64,000 nt of DNA from Ruegeria sp. HKCCD8929 (GCF_013031405.1 NZ_WPZY01000003.1:248001-312000); one strand, 5' to 3'; shown: positions 1 through 10,468, counted from the first letter of the stretch. Numbers and translations are program-made. The notes: generated from the sequence alone by a model not told the origin.

Positions 1-609
1 CTCGGGGCCGGTATTGCCCTCGGCCAGCAGCTTGGCGGATAGCTCGGCCACGACGTCACCGTTTTCGGCATGCACCAGCGCGATACCGCCCAGTTCGGCC
101 AGTCGCTGGAACGAGGCATAAAGCTCGTCATCATTCACCATCAGCGCGCCTTTATATGCCATGAAATGCTTGAAGGTGTTGATGCCGCGCTGTTCGATGA
201 CGGTTTTCATGTCGTCGAACACCTGCTCGCCCCACCAGGTCACCGCCATGTGGAAGGAATAGTCGCAATTGGCGCGCGTCGACTTGTTGTCCCAACGCTT
301 GAGCGCGTCCAGCAGGCTCTCGCCCGGGTTGGGCAGCGCGAAATCCACCACCATTGTGGTGCCGCCCGCCAGACCGGCGCGGGTGCCGCTTTCGAAATCG
401 TCCGAGCTGTAGGTGCCCATGAACGGCATCTCAAGATGCGTATGCGGATCGATCCCGCCTGGCATCACGTAACAGCCGGTGGCGTCCAGTTGCTCGTCTC
501 CCGACAAGTTTGGTCCGATCTGAGCGATCACGCCGTTCTCGATCAGCACATCCGCCTTATAGGTCAGATCGGCGGTAACGATGGTTCCGTTCTTGATGAC
601 AATAGTCAT
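1..609 (-). CDS. hydA: Dihydropyrimidinase (D-hydantoinase), 5' part only
   Basis: This is the first 203 residues of an amidohydrolase-superfamily enzyme that opens the ring of 5,6-dihydrouracil or dihydrothymine to the N-carbamoyl beta-amino acid, step two of reductive pyrimidine catabolism. The coding frame was read directly from the minus strand and has no stop before the window edge. Visible metal ligands are the HxH pair in DPHTH (His56, His58), the lysine expected to be carbamylated in MAYKG (Lys153) and His180 in LVHAENGD. The remaining ligands lie outside the window. The full protein is normally about 480 residues. It lies downstream of the amidohydrolase gene that performs the next step, separated by 80 bases holding a hairpin repeat. 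The function call is firm; exact substrate preference is inferred from the preT/preA neighbours. Confidence 0.93.
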   Translation of the reverse strand, partial: MTIVIKNGTIVTADLTYKADVLIENGVIAQIGPNLSGDEQLDATGCYVMPGGIDPHTHLEMPFMGTYSSDDFESGTRAGLAGGTTMVVDFALPNPGESLLDALKRWDNKSTRANCDYSFHMAVTWWGEQVFDDMKTVIEQRGINTFKHFMAYKGALMVNDDELYASFQRLAELGGIALVHAENGDVVAELSAKLLAEGNTGPE

Positions 610-642
610 GTTCTCATCTCCCTGCAGGCGTGACGCTCGCCC

Positions 643-689
643 TCTTCATCTTTTTTCAAATACTCCGGGGTCCGGGGCAGAGCCCCGGG
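643..689. repeat. Dispersed intergenic element, copy 1, with GC hairpin
   Basis: A pyrimidine-rich core (TCTTCATCTTTTTTC then AAATACTC) is followed by a perfect hairpin, CCGGGGC / AGA / GCCCCGG at 672-688. The same core recurs at 4,621-4,644 in the same orientation. It sits directly after the stop codon of the amidohydrolase, so the hairpin may also act on mRNA 3' ends on the minus strand. The core resembles a motif I recall as frequent between genes in Rhodobacterales; that recollection has not been checked. Confidence 0.55.
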
Positions 690-1940
690 TTAGTCCACGA
701 TCTCCGCGGTCTCGACCACGGCATGGAACAGCACATCCGCCCCGGCGGCGGCCCATTCCCGGCTGATCTCCTCGGCCTCGTTATGGCTCAGCCCGTCCAC
801 GCAGGGGCACATGATCATCGCCGTCGGCGCCACTCGGTTGATCCAGCACGCGTCGTGACCGGCGCCGGAAACGATATCCAGATGCGAATAACCCAGCCGC
901 TCGGCCGCGCCGCGCACCGCTGCAACGCAGCCGTCGTCGAATTTCACCGGGTCAAAGCCACCCACCTTTTCGAATTCGATCTCCAGCCCCATCGCATCCG
1001 CGATTTTCTGGCCCTCGATGCGCAGGCGAGCCTCCATATCCTCGATCACGCTCAGCTCGGGCGAGCGGAAATCGACCGTGAACACCACCTTGCCCGGGAT
1101 CACATTGCGCGAATTGGGGTAGACGTCGATATGACCCGCCGCGCCCACAGCGTGCGGCGCATGAGACAGCGCGATTTCATCCACCTTCTCCAGCACCCGC
1201 GCCATGCCAAGGCCCGCATTGCGCCGCATCGGCATCGGGGTCGAGCCGGTATGGGCGTCCTTGCCGGTGATCGTCACCTGCGTCCAGCTCAGCCCCTGTC
1301 CATGGGTGACGACGCCGATATCCTTGCCCTCGGCCTCGAGAATCGGGCCCTGTTCGATATGTAGCTCGAAGAACGCATGCATCTGGCGGGCGCCGGTTTC
1401 TTCCTCGCCGCGCCAGCCGATGCGTTTCAACTCATCGCCGAATTTCTTGCCCTCGGCATCCTCGCAGTCATAAGCCCAGTCCTGAGTGTGAATTCCAGCA
1501 AACACACCCGAGGACAGCATCGCGGGGGCATAGCGGGTGCCTTCCTCATTGGTGAAGTTGGTCGCCACGATGGGGTGTTTGGTCTTGATCCCCATGTCGT
1601 TCAGAGTGCGGATTATCTCCAGCCCGCCCAACACACCCAGCACGCCATCATACTTGCCGCCCGTCGGCTGCGTATCCAGATGCGAGCCCACATAGACCGG
1701 CAGCGCATCGGGATCCGTGCCCTCGCGCCGCGCGAACATGTTGCCCATCTGGTCGAGCCCCATGGAACAGCCCGCCGCCTCGCACCAGCTTTGAAACAGC
1801 GCGCGGCCCTCGCCATCCTCGTCGGTCAGGGTCTGACGGTTGTTGCCGCCCGCAACCCCGGGGCCGATCTTGGCCATCTCCATCAGGCTGTCCCACAGCC
1901 GCTCGCCATTGATCCTGAGATTCTGCGCCGGCGCTGCCAT
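690..1940 (-). CDS. Zn-dependent N-carbamoyl amidohydrolase (beta-ureidopropionase type)
   Basis: A 416-residue M20/M28-like amidase of the hydantoinase/carbamoylase family. It would hydrolyse N-carbamoyl-beta-alanine to beta-alanine, CO2 and ammonia, the last step of the reductive pyrimidine route. Conserved metal-binding elements are visible: GSHLDT with His87 and Asp89, Asp98 in GGKYDG, the Glu pair in FTNEEGTRY (Glu132/133) and His194 in ELHIEQGP, with a late His in GLSHNEAE. Length is normal for the family. The ATG start at 1,940 lies 49 bases from a RutR-type operator. Allantoate or L-carbamoylase activity cannot be excluded from sequence alone, but the dihydropyrimidinase and preTA neighbours favour the pyrimidine substrate. 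Confidence 0.9.
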   Translation of the reverse strand: MAAPAQNLRINGERLWDSLMEMAKIGPGVAGGNNRQTLTDEDGEGRALFQSWCEAAGCSMGLDQMGNMFARREGTDPDALPVYVGSHLDTQPTGGKYDGVLGVLGGLEIIRTLNDMGIKTKHPIVATNFTNEEGTRYAPAMLSSGVFAGIHTQDWAYDCEDAEGKKFGDELKRIGWRGEEETGARQMHAFFELHIEQGPILEAEGKDIGVVTHGQGLSWTQVTITGKDAHTGSTPMPMRRNAGLGMARVLEKVDEIALSHAPHAVGAAGHIDVYPNSRNVIPGKVVFTVDFRSPELSVIEDMEARLRIEGQKIADAMGLEIEFEKVGGFDPVKFDDGCVAAVRGAAERLGYSHLDIVSGAGHDACWINRVAPTAMIMCPCVDGLSHNEAEEISREWAAAGADVLFHAVVETAEIVD

Positions 1941-1988
1941 GTCTCTCCCCCTGTCGCTTGCGATTTGGCTCGCTTTTGGTGTCGTGAT

Positions 1989-2004
1989 TTGACCATCTGG
2001 TCAA
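1989..2004. promoter_or_regulatory. RutR-type operator between amidohydrolase and rutR
   Basis: TTGACCATCTGGTCAA is an exact match to the known Escherichia coli RutR palindrome TTGACCA-NN-TGGTCAA, and the symmetry extends one base on each side. It lies in the 169-base divergent region, 49 bases before the amidohydrolase start and 106 bases before the regulator start. It could therefore control both genes and autoregulate rutR. Confidence 0.88.
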
Positions 2005-2109
2005 ACTCACGCTATCACGGGTCTGACATCAGTCAAGAAATTGCATCGCGCAGCCGGAGATTTGTGCCAATCTGCGCGCGTTTGGCGGAAAAAGAGACAC
2101 GAAGCCCAG

Positions 2110-2730
2110 ATGCCCGAGGACCGCGCGCCGACCCGAATCCAGAAAAAGAACCGCGCCGCCATCCTTGAGGCGGCGCTGAACGTGTTTTCCACCCACGGAT
2201 TCCGCGGCGCCACCGTCGATCAGATCGCAACCGAAGCGGGGCTGAGCAAGCCCAACCTGCTTTATTACTACCGCAGCAAGGATGCCATCTATGCCGCGCT
2301 ATTGGAGCGGCTGCTGGACACCTGGCTCGACCCACTGCGGGCCATCGACCCGGATGGTGACCCGTTGCAGGAACTGCTGGGCTATATCCGCCGCAAACTG
2401 GAGATGAGCCGGGATTATCCGCGCGAAAGCCGTCTGTTCGCCAATGAGATCATTCGCGGCGCACCGCATATCCATGCGGTGCTGTCCACGGATCTCAAAT
2501 CGCTGGTGGATGAGACCGCCCACCTGATCCGCCACTGGATCGCCGAGGGTCATATCGCCGAGGTGAACCCCTATCACCTGATCTTTTCGATCTGGTCCCT
2601 GACCCAGCATTACGCCGATTTCGACGTCCAGATTCGCGCGGTTCTGGGGGATGCCGAACCCGATCCCTACCCCGGCGCCAGCGCCTATCTGGACCAAATC
2701 TTTACCCGGCTGCTGACCCCTCCGGGCTGA
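2110..2730 (+). CDS. rutR: TetR-family regulator, RutR-like
   Basis: A 206-residue TetR regulator. The N-terminal helix-turn-helix covers about residues 12-58, with the typical segment TVDQIATEAGLSKPNLLYYY. The C-terminal half resembles the YcdC/RutR ligand-binding domain, which in E. coli senses uracil or thymine. The frame is open upstream to 2,041, but the ATG at 2,110 gives the length expected for RutR (about 212). The gene is divergent from the amidohydrolase, with an exact RutR operator between them. RutR identity rests on family resemblance plus operator plus context; the ligand is inferred. Confidence 0.85.
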   Translation: MPEDRAPTRIQKKNRAAILEAALNVFSTHGFRGATVDQIATEAGLSKPNLLYYYRSKDAIYAALLERLLDTWLDPLRAIDPDGDPLQELLGYIRRKLEMSRDYPRESRLFANEIIRGAPHIHAVLSTDLKSLVDETAHLIRHWIAEGHIAEVNPYHLIFSIWSLTQHYADFDVQIRAVLGDAEPDPYPGASAYLDQIFTRLLTPPG

Positions 2731-2734
2731 ACCG

Positions 2735-3085
2735 CTACTTTGCCGGTTTCAGCGCCAGAATACGCTTGAGGACGACGATCGTCATGGCCAGCAGGATGGT
2801 GAAATCGCCCATTGTCTTGACCGTGCTGATCTTGGGCACTTTCCCCGCTTCCTTGACGATGGCGGTGTACATCCTGGGCTGCTGCACCCCGGCCATATGC
2901 TCCGGCGCCGAGACCTTGATGAACTTGTCGAAATCCTGAAGCGCCTTCACCTTCTTGGTGACCTGGCCCATGAACCGCTGGTCCAGCTGGCGGTCTTCCT
3001 TCAGCTTCTCCATCATCTCGTCGATCGAGCGTTTCAGCTTCTGGATATTATCCAGATCCTTCCGGACCTGTTTCTGATGCTGCAC
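2735..3085 (-). CDS. Unknown small lysine-rich membrane-tail protein in pyrimidine cluster
   Basis: A 116-residue protein of unknown function. It is highly charged and probably coiled-coil in its first 60 residues (many Lys, Asp, Gln), and ends in a hydrophobic stretch (TILLAMTIVVLKRILAL) that could be one C-terminal membrane helix. The start used is a GTG with only a weak AAGAG ahead of it. The frame stays open for 51 more codons upstream and reads like more of the same protein, without ATG, GTG or TTG. An AAGGAG sits six bases before an in-frame ACG at 3,214, which would give 159 residues. The gene is convergent with rutR and follows preA on the same strand. No family was recognised. Confidence 0.6.
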   Translation of the reverse strand: MQHQKQVRKDLDNIQKLKRSIDEMMEKLKEDRQLDQRFMGQVTKKVKALQDFDKFIKVSAPEHMAGVQQPRMYTAIVKEAGKVPKISTVKTMGDFTILLAMTIVVLKRILALKPAK

Positions 3086-3272
3086 AAAACTCTTGGCGGC
3101 AAGCGCGTCGCGCTGCTTTGCCTTGGACAGGGCTACGTTCTTTTTGGACCTGTCCCGATCCAGTTTCGAAACCTTGTTGCCGCCCTTGTTCCGGCCCGGC
3201 GGCGGCGCTGACGTGACATTCTCCTTTGATCCTGTCCGTCAGCGGCATTCTAGCGCCGAACCAGTTAGTGTA

Positions 3273-3286
3273 GGATACCGGTATCC
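3273..3286. repeat. 14-base perfect palindrome after preA
   Basis: GGATACCGGTATCC is a perfect palindrome lying two bases beyond the preA stop codon. It could be a protein-binding site or a minimal RNA hairpin at the transcript end. There is no U-tract, so it is not a standard terminator. Confidence 0.4.
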
Positions 3287-3287
3287 C

Positions 3288-4592
3288 CTACTCTGCCGCC
3301 TTGGCCATCGGATTGTTGGGATGCGTGGTCCAGTTGGCATATTCGGCCTCGACCACCGCGCCGGTGCGCGGATCCACCTCACCCGGCTGCATTTCGACCA
3401 TCGAGATACAGCCCTCGACCGGGCAGACATCGACGCAGAGGTTGCAGGCCACGCATTCCTCATCGATCACCTCGAAGGTGCGGTCATCAGAGATCGAGAT
3501 CGCCTGGTGCGAGGTATCCTCGCAGGCCGCATAGCATCGGCCGCATTTGATGCACTGGCCCTGATCGATCTTCGCCTTGGCGATGTAGTTCAGGTTCAGA
3601 TACTGCCAGTCGGTGACATTAGGCACCGCGCGGCCAGCGAAGTCGTTGATCGTGCGGTATCCTTTCTCGTCCATCCACTGGCTGAGCCCGGTCTTCATCT
3701 CTTCGACGATACGGAAACCATAAGTCATCGCCGCCGTGCAGACCTGCACGTTGCCGCAGCCGAGGCTGATGAACTCGGCCGCATCGCGCCAGGTGGTGAT
3801 GCCGCCGATGCCCGAGATTGGCAGGCCGTGCGTCTCAGGGTTGCGGGCAATCTCCGAGACCATCGACATCGCAATCGGCTTGACCGCCGGACCGCAATAG
3901 CCGCCATGGCTGCCCTTGCCGTCAATCGAGGGCTCGGGGCTCATGGTGTCGAGATTGACGCTGGTGATCGAGTTGATCGTGTTGATCAGCGATACCGCAT
4001 CCGCGCCGCCGTTCTTTGCCGCGACCGCAGGTTTGCGGATATCGGTGATGTTCGGCGTCAGCTTCACGATCACGGGTCGGTCGTAATATTGCTTGCACCA
4101 GCGGGTGACCATCTCGATGTACTCGGGCACCTGCCCCACGGCCGAGCCCATCCCGCGCTCGCTCATCCCATGCGGGCAGCCGAAATTGAGCTCGATCCCG
4201 TCAGCTCCGGTTTCGGCTACCCGCGGGAGGATCGTTTTCCACGCGGCTTCTTCACAGGGCACCATGATCGAGGCGATCAGTGCCCGGTCGGGGTAATCCG
4301 CCTTGACCCGCGCCATCTCCTCAAGGTTCGTCTCAAGCGGGCGGTCGGTGATCAGCTCGATATTGTTGAGCCCCAGCAGCCGCCGGTCGGCACCGTAGAT
4401 GGCGCCATAGCGCGGGCCGTTCACGTTCACCACCGGCGGGCCTTCGGCCCCCAGCGTTTTCCAAACGACACCGCCCCATCCGGCCTCGAAGGCGCGGCGC
4501 ACGTTGTATTCCTTGTCCGTCGGCGGCGCCGATGCCAGCCAGAACGGGTTGGGGCTGGAGATGCCCAGAAAGTCAGTCGTCAAATCAGCCAT
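3288..4592 (-). CDS. preA: NAD-dependent dihydropyrimidine dehydrogenase, PreA subunit
   Basis: A 434-residue catalytic subunit that reduces uracil or thymine to the 5,6-dihydro form, first step of reductive pyrimidine catabolism. The N-terminal part, about 310 residues, is a dihydroorotate-dehydrogenase-like FMN barrel. It has the substrate-loop segment ELNFGCPHGMSERGMG, whose Cys is the expected catalytic residue. The C-terminal part carries two 4Fe-4S motifs, CIKCGRCYAAC and CVACNLCVDVCP. It follows preT with a 70-base gap that contains copy 2 of the dispersed element. Both subunits form the heteromeric enzyme known from E. coli (PreTA). The call is firm. Confidence 0.95.
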   Translation of the reverse strand: MADLTTDFLGISSPNPFWLASAPPTDKEYNVRRAFEAGWGGVVWKTLGAEGPPVVNVNGPRYGAIYGADRRLLGLNNIELITDRPLETNLEEMARVKADYPDRALIASIMVPCEEAAWKTILPRVAETGADGIELNFGCPHGMSERGMGSAVGQVPEYIEMVTRWCKQYYDRPVIVKLTPNITDIRKPAVAAKNGGADAVSLINTINSITSVNLDTMSPEPSIDGKGSHGGYCGPAVKPIAMSMVSEIARNPETHGLPISGIGGITTWRDAAEFISLGCGNVQVCTAAMTYGFRIVEEMKTGLSQWMDEKGYRTINDFAGRAVPNVTDWQYLNLNYIAKAKIDQGQCIKCGRCYAACEDTSHQAISISDDRTFEVIDEECVACNLCVDVCPVEGCISMVEMQPGEVDPRTGAVVEAEYANWTTHPNNPMAKAAE

Positions 4593-4607
4593 TTATCCGG
4601 CCTCCCT

Positions 4608-4644
4608 GATGCGGCTCCGCATCTTCATCTTTTCCCAAATACTC
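4608..4644. repeat. Dispersed intergenic element, copy 2, with hairpin, between preT and preA
   Basis: The core TCTTCATCTTTTCCC then AAATACTC matches copy 1 at 643-665 apart from a short difference inside the pyrimidine run. It is flanked here by a different perfect hairpin, GATGCGG / CT / CCGCATC at 4,608-4,623. It fills the gap inside the preT-preA transcript, where it could affect relative expression of the two subunits. Confidence 0.5.
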
Positions 4645-4662
4645 ACGTCGGTCCGCCTGCCG

Positions 4663-5997
4663 TCACGCGGACAGGCTGGCGTGAATGTCCATGGCGGCGT
4701 CACGGCCTTCGGCCACCGCGGTCACGGTCAGGTCATCACCACCGGCAGCACAGTCGCCCCCGGCCCAGATGCCCGCAACCGAGGTGCGCCCCGGCCCGGT
4801 CACCGCAATCTTGCGCCCGTCGAGCGCCAGGCCCTCAGGTGCGCCTTCCAGTGTCTGGCCGATGGCCTTGAACACCTGATCGGCGGGCAGGCGCACGGTC
4901 TCGCCGGTGCCGGTCAGATCACCGCCGCTGCCGGAAGTATACTCCAATTCGATCTCGGCCGCTGCCCCGTTGCCATGCACCGCCACCGGCTGGACGTTGA
5001 ACATGATCTTGACGCCCTTCGAGGTGGCCAGATCCTGTTCGAACCGGCTGGCGCCCATGGCGTCACGGTCGCGGCGATAGGCGATGGTGACATTCTCGGC
5101 ACCCAGCAGTTTCGACTGCACCGCCGCGTCCACCGCCGTCATGCCGCCACCAATCACCACCACATTGCGGCCCACCGGCAGGGCCGACAGATCGCCGGCC
5201 TGTCGCAACTCGGCAATGAACTCGACCGCGTCACGGACGCCGGCCTTGTCCTCACCCGCGGCGCGCAGGGCGTTGACTCCGGTCAGACCGATGGAGAGGA
5301 ATACCGCGTCATGGCTCTCGCGCAAACCATCCAGTGTGATCCCCTGCCCCAGAGCCGAGCCGGTCTCAATAGTGATACCGCCGATCTTGAGCAGCCAGTC
5401 CACCTCGGCCTCGGCGAAGTTGTCGGTGGTTTTGTAGGCGGCGATGCCGAATTCGTTGAGGCCGCCGGACTTGCCGCGCGCCTCGTGGATCACCACGTCA
5501 TGACCCAGCATCGCCAGCCGGTGGGCGCAGGCCAGCCCCGCCGGACCGGCGCCAACCACGGCCACACTCTTGCCGGTCGGGGCCGCCCGTTCGAACGGGT
5601 GAATGCCCGCCGCCATCACAGTATCGGTGGCATAGCGCTGCAACCGCCCGATCTCGACCGGCTTGCCCTCTGCGGTTTCACGCACGCAGGCCTCTTCGCA
5701 CAGCGTCTCGGTCGGACAGACCCGGGCGCACATGCCGCCCAGAATGTTCTGGTTCAGGATCGTCTGCGCCGCCCCTTCGGGATTACCCGCCTGGATCTGG
5801 CGGATGAACATCGGGATGTCGATGTCGGTGGGACATGCCACCTGGCATGGCGCGTCGTAACAGAAATAACAGCGATCCGCCGCCACCGCCGCCTCATGCG
5901 GTTCATAGGCCGGATGCAGATCGCTGAAGTTCTGGGCAATCTCGTCGCTGGATAGCCGTCCGGACACGATACCGGGGGCCGTCTGGCCGTGTGCCAT
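4663..5997 (-). CDS. preT: NAD-dependent dihydropyrimidine dehydrogenase, PreT subunit
   Basis: A 444-residue electron-input subunit related to the N-terminal part of mammalian DPD and to the small subunit of glutamate synthase. Near the N-terminus it has a Cys-rich Fe-S region (CYFCYDAPC, then CARVCPTETLCEEAC). An FAD Rossmann motif, VGAGPAGLACAHRL, and an NAD(P)H motif, VIGGGMTAVDAA, follow. The ATG at 5,997 is preceded by GGGAGAGAG and is preferred to a GTG one codon upstream. PreT passes electrons from NADH to PreA. A RutR-like operator lies 54 bases ahead of this start. Firm call. Confidence 0.95.
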   Translation of the reverse strand: MAHGQTAPGIVSGRLSSDEIAQNFSDLHPAYEPHEAAVAADRCYFCYDAPCQVACPTDIDIPMFIRQIQAGNPEGAAQTILNQNILGGMCARVCPTETLCEEACVRETAEGKPVEIGRLQRYATDTVMAAGIHPFERAAPTGKSVAVVGAGPAGLACAHRLAMLGHDVVIHEARGKSGGLNEFGIAAYKTTDNFAEAEVDWLLKIGGITIETGSALGQGITLDGLRESHDAVFLSIGLTGVNALRAAGEDKAGVRDAVEFIAELRQAGDLSALPVGRNVVVIGGGMTAVDAAVQSKLLGAENVTIAYRRDRDAMGASRFEQDLATSKGVKIMFNVQPVAVHGNGAAAEIELEYTSGSGGDLTGTGETVRLPADQVFKAIGQTLEGAPEGLALDGRKIAVTGPGRTSVAGIWAGGDCAAGGDDLTVTAVAEGRDAAMDIHASLSA

Positions 5998-6050
5998 CAC
6001 TCTCTCCCTGAGCTATGTTTTCTGCCCACCAGAGTGCCACATCTGAATTT

Positions 6051-6066
6051 TTTATCAATTGGTAAA
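6051..6066. promoter_or_regulatory. Second RutR-like operator, upstream of preT
   Basis: TTTATCAATTGGTAAA matches the RutR consensus TTGACCA-NN-TGGTCAA at 11 of 14 defined positions. It lies 54 bases upstream of the preT start, almost the same distance as the exact operator before the amidohydrolase. This suggests that both arms of the pyrimidine cluster are controlled by the same repressor. Confidence 0.65.
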
Positions 6067-6083
6067 ATTTATCGAAGGGTCAA

Positions 6084-6114
6084 AAAATGAAAAACCGGGC
6101 CGTTTGACCCGGTT
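6084..6114 (-). terminator. Rho-independent terminator of the cupin gene
   Basis: Read on the minus strand, AACCGGG and CCCGGTT pair around a seven-to-eight-base loop and are followed by TTTCATTTTTTG. It lies 40 bases beyond the cupin stop codon. Confidence 0.75.
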
Positions 6115-6154
6115 CTCCTTCGTTTTTCATGGCGTTTCACTGAAATTCCGACCG

Positions 6155-8577
<2,423 letters not shown>

Positions 8578-8597
8578 GGTACTAAAATGATGCGAAA

Positions 8598-8620
8598 CGG
8601 GCCGGGCACGTTCCGGCCCG
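8598..8620 (+). other. Strong intercistronic hairpin between dctP and dctQ
   Basis: CGGGCCGG / GCACGTT / CCGGCCCG is a perfect eight-base stem with a seven-base loop, followed by ATTTGTGT. Such a structure after the binding-protein gene commonly stabilises its mRNA or partly terminates transcription, giving more binding protein than permease. Confidence 0.65.
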
Positions 8621-8644
8621 ATTTGTGTAGGAATAGGCAGGTAC

Positions 8645-9187
8645 ATGCTCCACAGGGCATCCCACTTCTGGGCACGGGTTGAGATCTTTCTAGCGGCGGC
8701 GTTTGCGGCCTCGATCACCGGGCTGATCCTATTGAACGTGGTCACCCGCGCGGCAGGCAATGCGATCTACTGGGTCGATGAGGCGGCGATCTATGCCATG
8801 GTCTGGATGAGTTTCCTGGCGGCCTCGGCTGCGATCCATTATCGCTCGGCCATTTCGGTCACGCTCATCAACGAGGTGCTGCCCGATCACGCGCGCCGCT
8901 GGCTGACACGCTTTGTCGATCTGGTACTCTTTGTATTCGCCTGCCTGATGGTCTGGATCTGCCTGCGCTGGTTCATGCCGTGGCAGCTGATGCAGGCCGG
9001 ATGGGACGTGAAAGTGTTTCAAGGGCAGACCTTCAACTTCATCTACGCAGAACCCACCAATACCATCGGCGTCAGGAAAGTGTGGATCTGGCTGGTCATG
9101 CCGCTCTTCACGCTGGGCGCCCTGCTGCACGCAACCTCAAACCTGTTCCACCCCGGCGAGACGGCGCAGATGGAGGCCGCCGAATGA
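8645..9187 (+). CDS. TRAP transporter small permease (DctQ family)
   Basis: A 180-residue membrane protein with four predicted helices (about residues 12-34, 50-66, 85-110 and 128-155). It has the DctQ-family segment WVDEAAIYAMVWMSFLAASAA. It forms the membrane complex with DctM in a sodium-driven TRAP uptake system. Its stop codon overlaps the dctM start (ATGA), indicating translational coupling. Confidence 0.9.
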   Translation: MLHRASHFWARVEIFLAAAFAASITGLILLNVVTRAAGNAIYWVDEAAIYAMVWMSFLAASAAIHYRSAISVTLINEVLPDHARRWLTRFVDLVLFVFACLMVWICLRWFMPWQLMQAGWDVKVFQGQTFNFIYAEPTNTIGVRKVWIWLVMPLFTLGALLHATSNLFHPGETAQMEAAE

Positions 9188-10443
9188 CCCCGATCCTGTT
9201 TCTGATCCTGCTCTTCGCCTCGGTCCCGATTGCCTTTGTGCTGGCGCTGACCGCGCTCTGGTACATCTATGACAGCGGCAATCTGGTGCTCTACGACAGC
9301 TATGCGCAGCAGATCTTCTCGGGCGTCGAAAATTACGGCCTGCTCGCCATCCCGCTGTTCATCCTGACCGGAGAGCTGATGAACGAGGGTGGTATGACCC
9401 AAAGGCTGGTACGCGCCGCTCGCGTCTTTGTCGGCGGGTTTCGCGGTGGGCTCGCCTATATCAACCTGCTCGCCAACATGTTTATGGCCGCCATCATCGG
9501 CTCGGCTGCAAGCCAGATCGCAGTAATGTCTCGCGCGATGGTCCCGGCGATGACGAAGGAGGGCTATGACCCCGGCTTTTCCGCCGCCACCACCGCTGCC
9601 GGAGGGCTGCTCGCCCCGGTCATCCCGCCCTCGATGCTGTTCGTGATCTATGGCGTTCTGGCGCAATTGCCGATCGGAGACCTGTTCATCGCAGGCATCA
9701 TCCCCGGCCTGATCATGGCGGCGGCGTTCTTTGTCGTTGTGGCCCTGATCGGGCTGGCGCAGAACTTCCCCAAAGGCGAGTGGATGAATCTGACACAAGC
9801 CGCGCGGGCCCTGCGTGATGCCCTGCCCGCCTTTCTGATCCCGCTTGCCATCGTGGGCGGCATCCTCTTTGGCATCGCTACCCCCACCGAGTCCGCCGCT
9901 GTCGCCTCGCTGATCGCCTTTGCCGTGGGCTGGCTGATCTATCGCGAGATCAACCCGCGCGATCTGGGGCGGCTGTTCGTGCGCACGGCCACTAACTCCT
10001 CACTGGTGATCTTCATGATCGCCGCCGCCAACGTGTTCGGCTGGGTGGTGGTCTACGAGGAGCTGCCGCAGAAACTGGCCGCGTTTATCTCGACGGTGAC
10101 ATCGGACCCGTTCACCTTCCTGCTGATCGTGAATGCCTGCCTGCTGTTTGTCGGCATGCTGATCGACGGCATCGCGGCGCTTATTCTGATCACGCCGATC
10201 CTTTTGCCAATTGCAATGAACACCTACGGCATCAACCCGTTCCAGTTTGGTGTCGTCATCAGCCTGAATCTCGTGCTGGGGCTGCTGACACCGCCGGTGG
10301 GTGTGGGGCTCTACATCGCCTCGGCCATGTCCGGGGTACGGCCCTTCACGATCTTCACCGCCCTCTGGCCATTTCTTCTGGCGGTCGCAGGGGTGCTGAT
10401 CCTGCTCAGCTATTTCCCGATCCTCAGCACCGCGCTGATTTAA
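9184..10443 (+). CDS. TRAP transporter large permease (DctM family)
   Basis: A 419-residue polytopic membrane protein, about twelve helices, the ion-coupled translocation subunit of the TRAP system. Family signatures include LLAIPLFILTGELMNEGGM near residue 60, AAGGLLAPVIPPSMLFVIYG near 140 and LLTPPVGVGLYIAS near 370. The ATG at 9,184 overlaps the dctQ stop; the longer upstream frame is an overlap with dctQ and is not used. Length is normal. Confidence 0.93.
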   Translation: MTPILFLILLFASVPIAFVLALTALWYIYDSGNLVLYDSYAQQIFSGVENYGLLAIPLFILTGELMNEGGMTQRLVRAARVFVGGFRGGLAYINLLANMFMAAIIGSAASQIAVMSRAMVPAMTKEGYDPGFSAATTAAGGLLAPVIPPSMLFVIYGVLAQLPIGDLFIAGIIPGLIMAAAFFVVVALIGLAQNFPKGEWMNLTQAARALRDALPAFLIPLAIVGGILFGIATPTESAAVASLIAFAVGWLIYREINPRDLGRLFVRTATNSSLVIFMIAAANVFGWVVVYEELPQKLAAFISTVTSDPFTFLLIVNACLLFVGMLIDGIAALILITPILLPIAMNTYGINPFQFGVVISLNLVLGLLTPPVGVGLYIASAMSGVRPFTIFTALWPFLLAVAGVLILLSYFPILSTALI

Positions 10444-10468
10444 GGCCGAGCGCCGTTCGCCCAGGCGC

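Noticed and set aside
3093..4871. 592-codon plus-strand open frame across preA
   Set aside because: It is the antisense shadow of preA and part of preT, kept open by high GC. It has no ribosome site and no recognisable protein.
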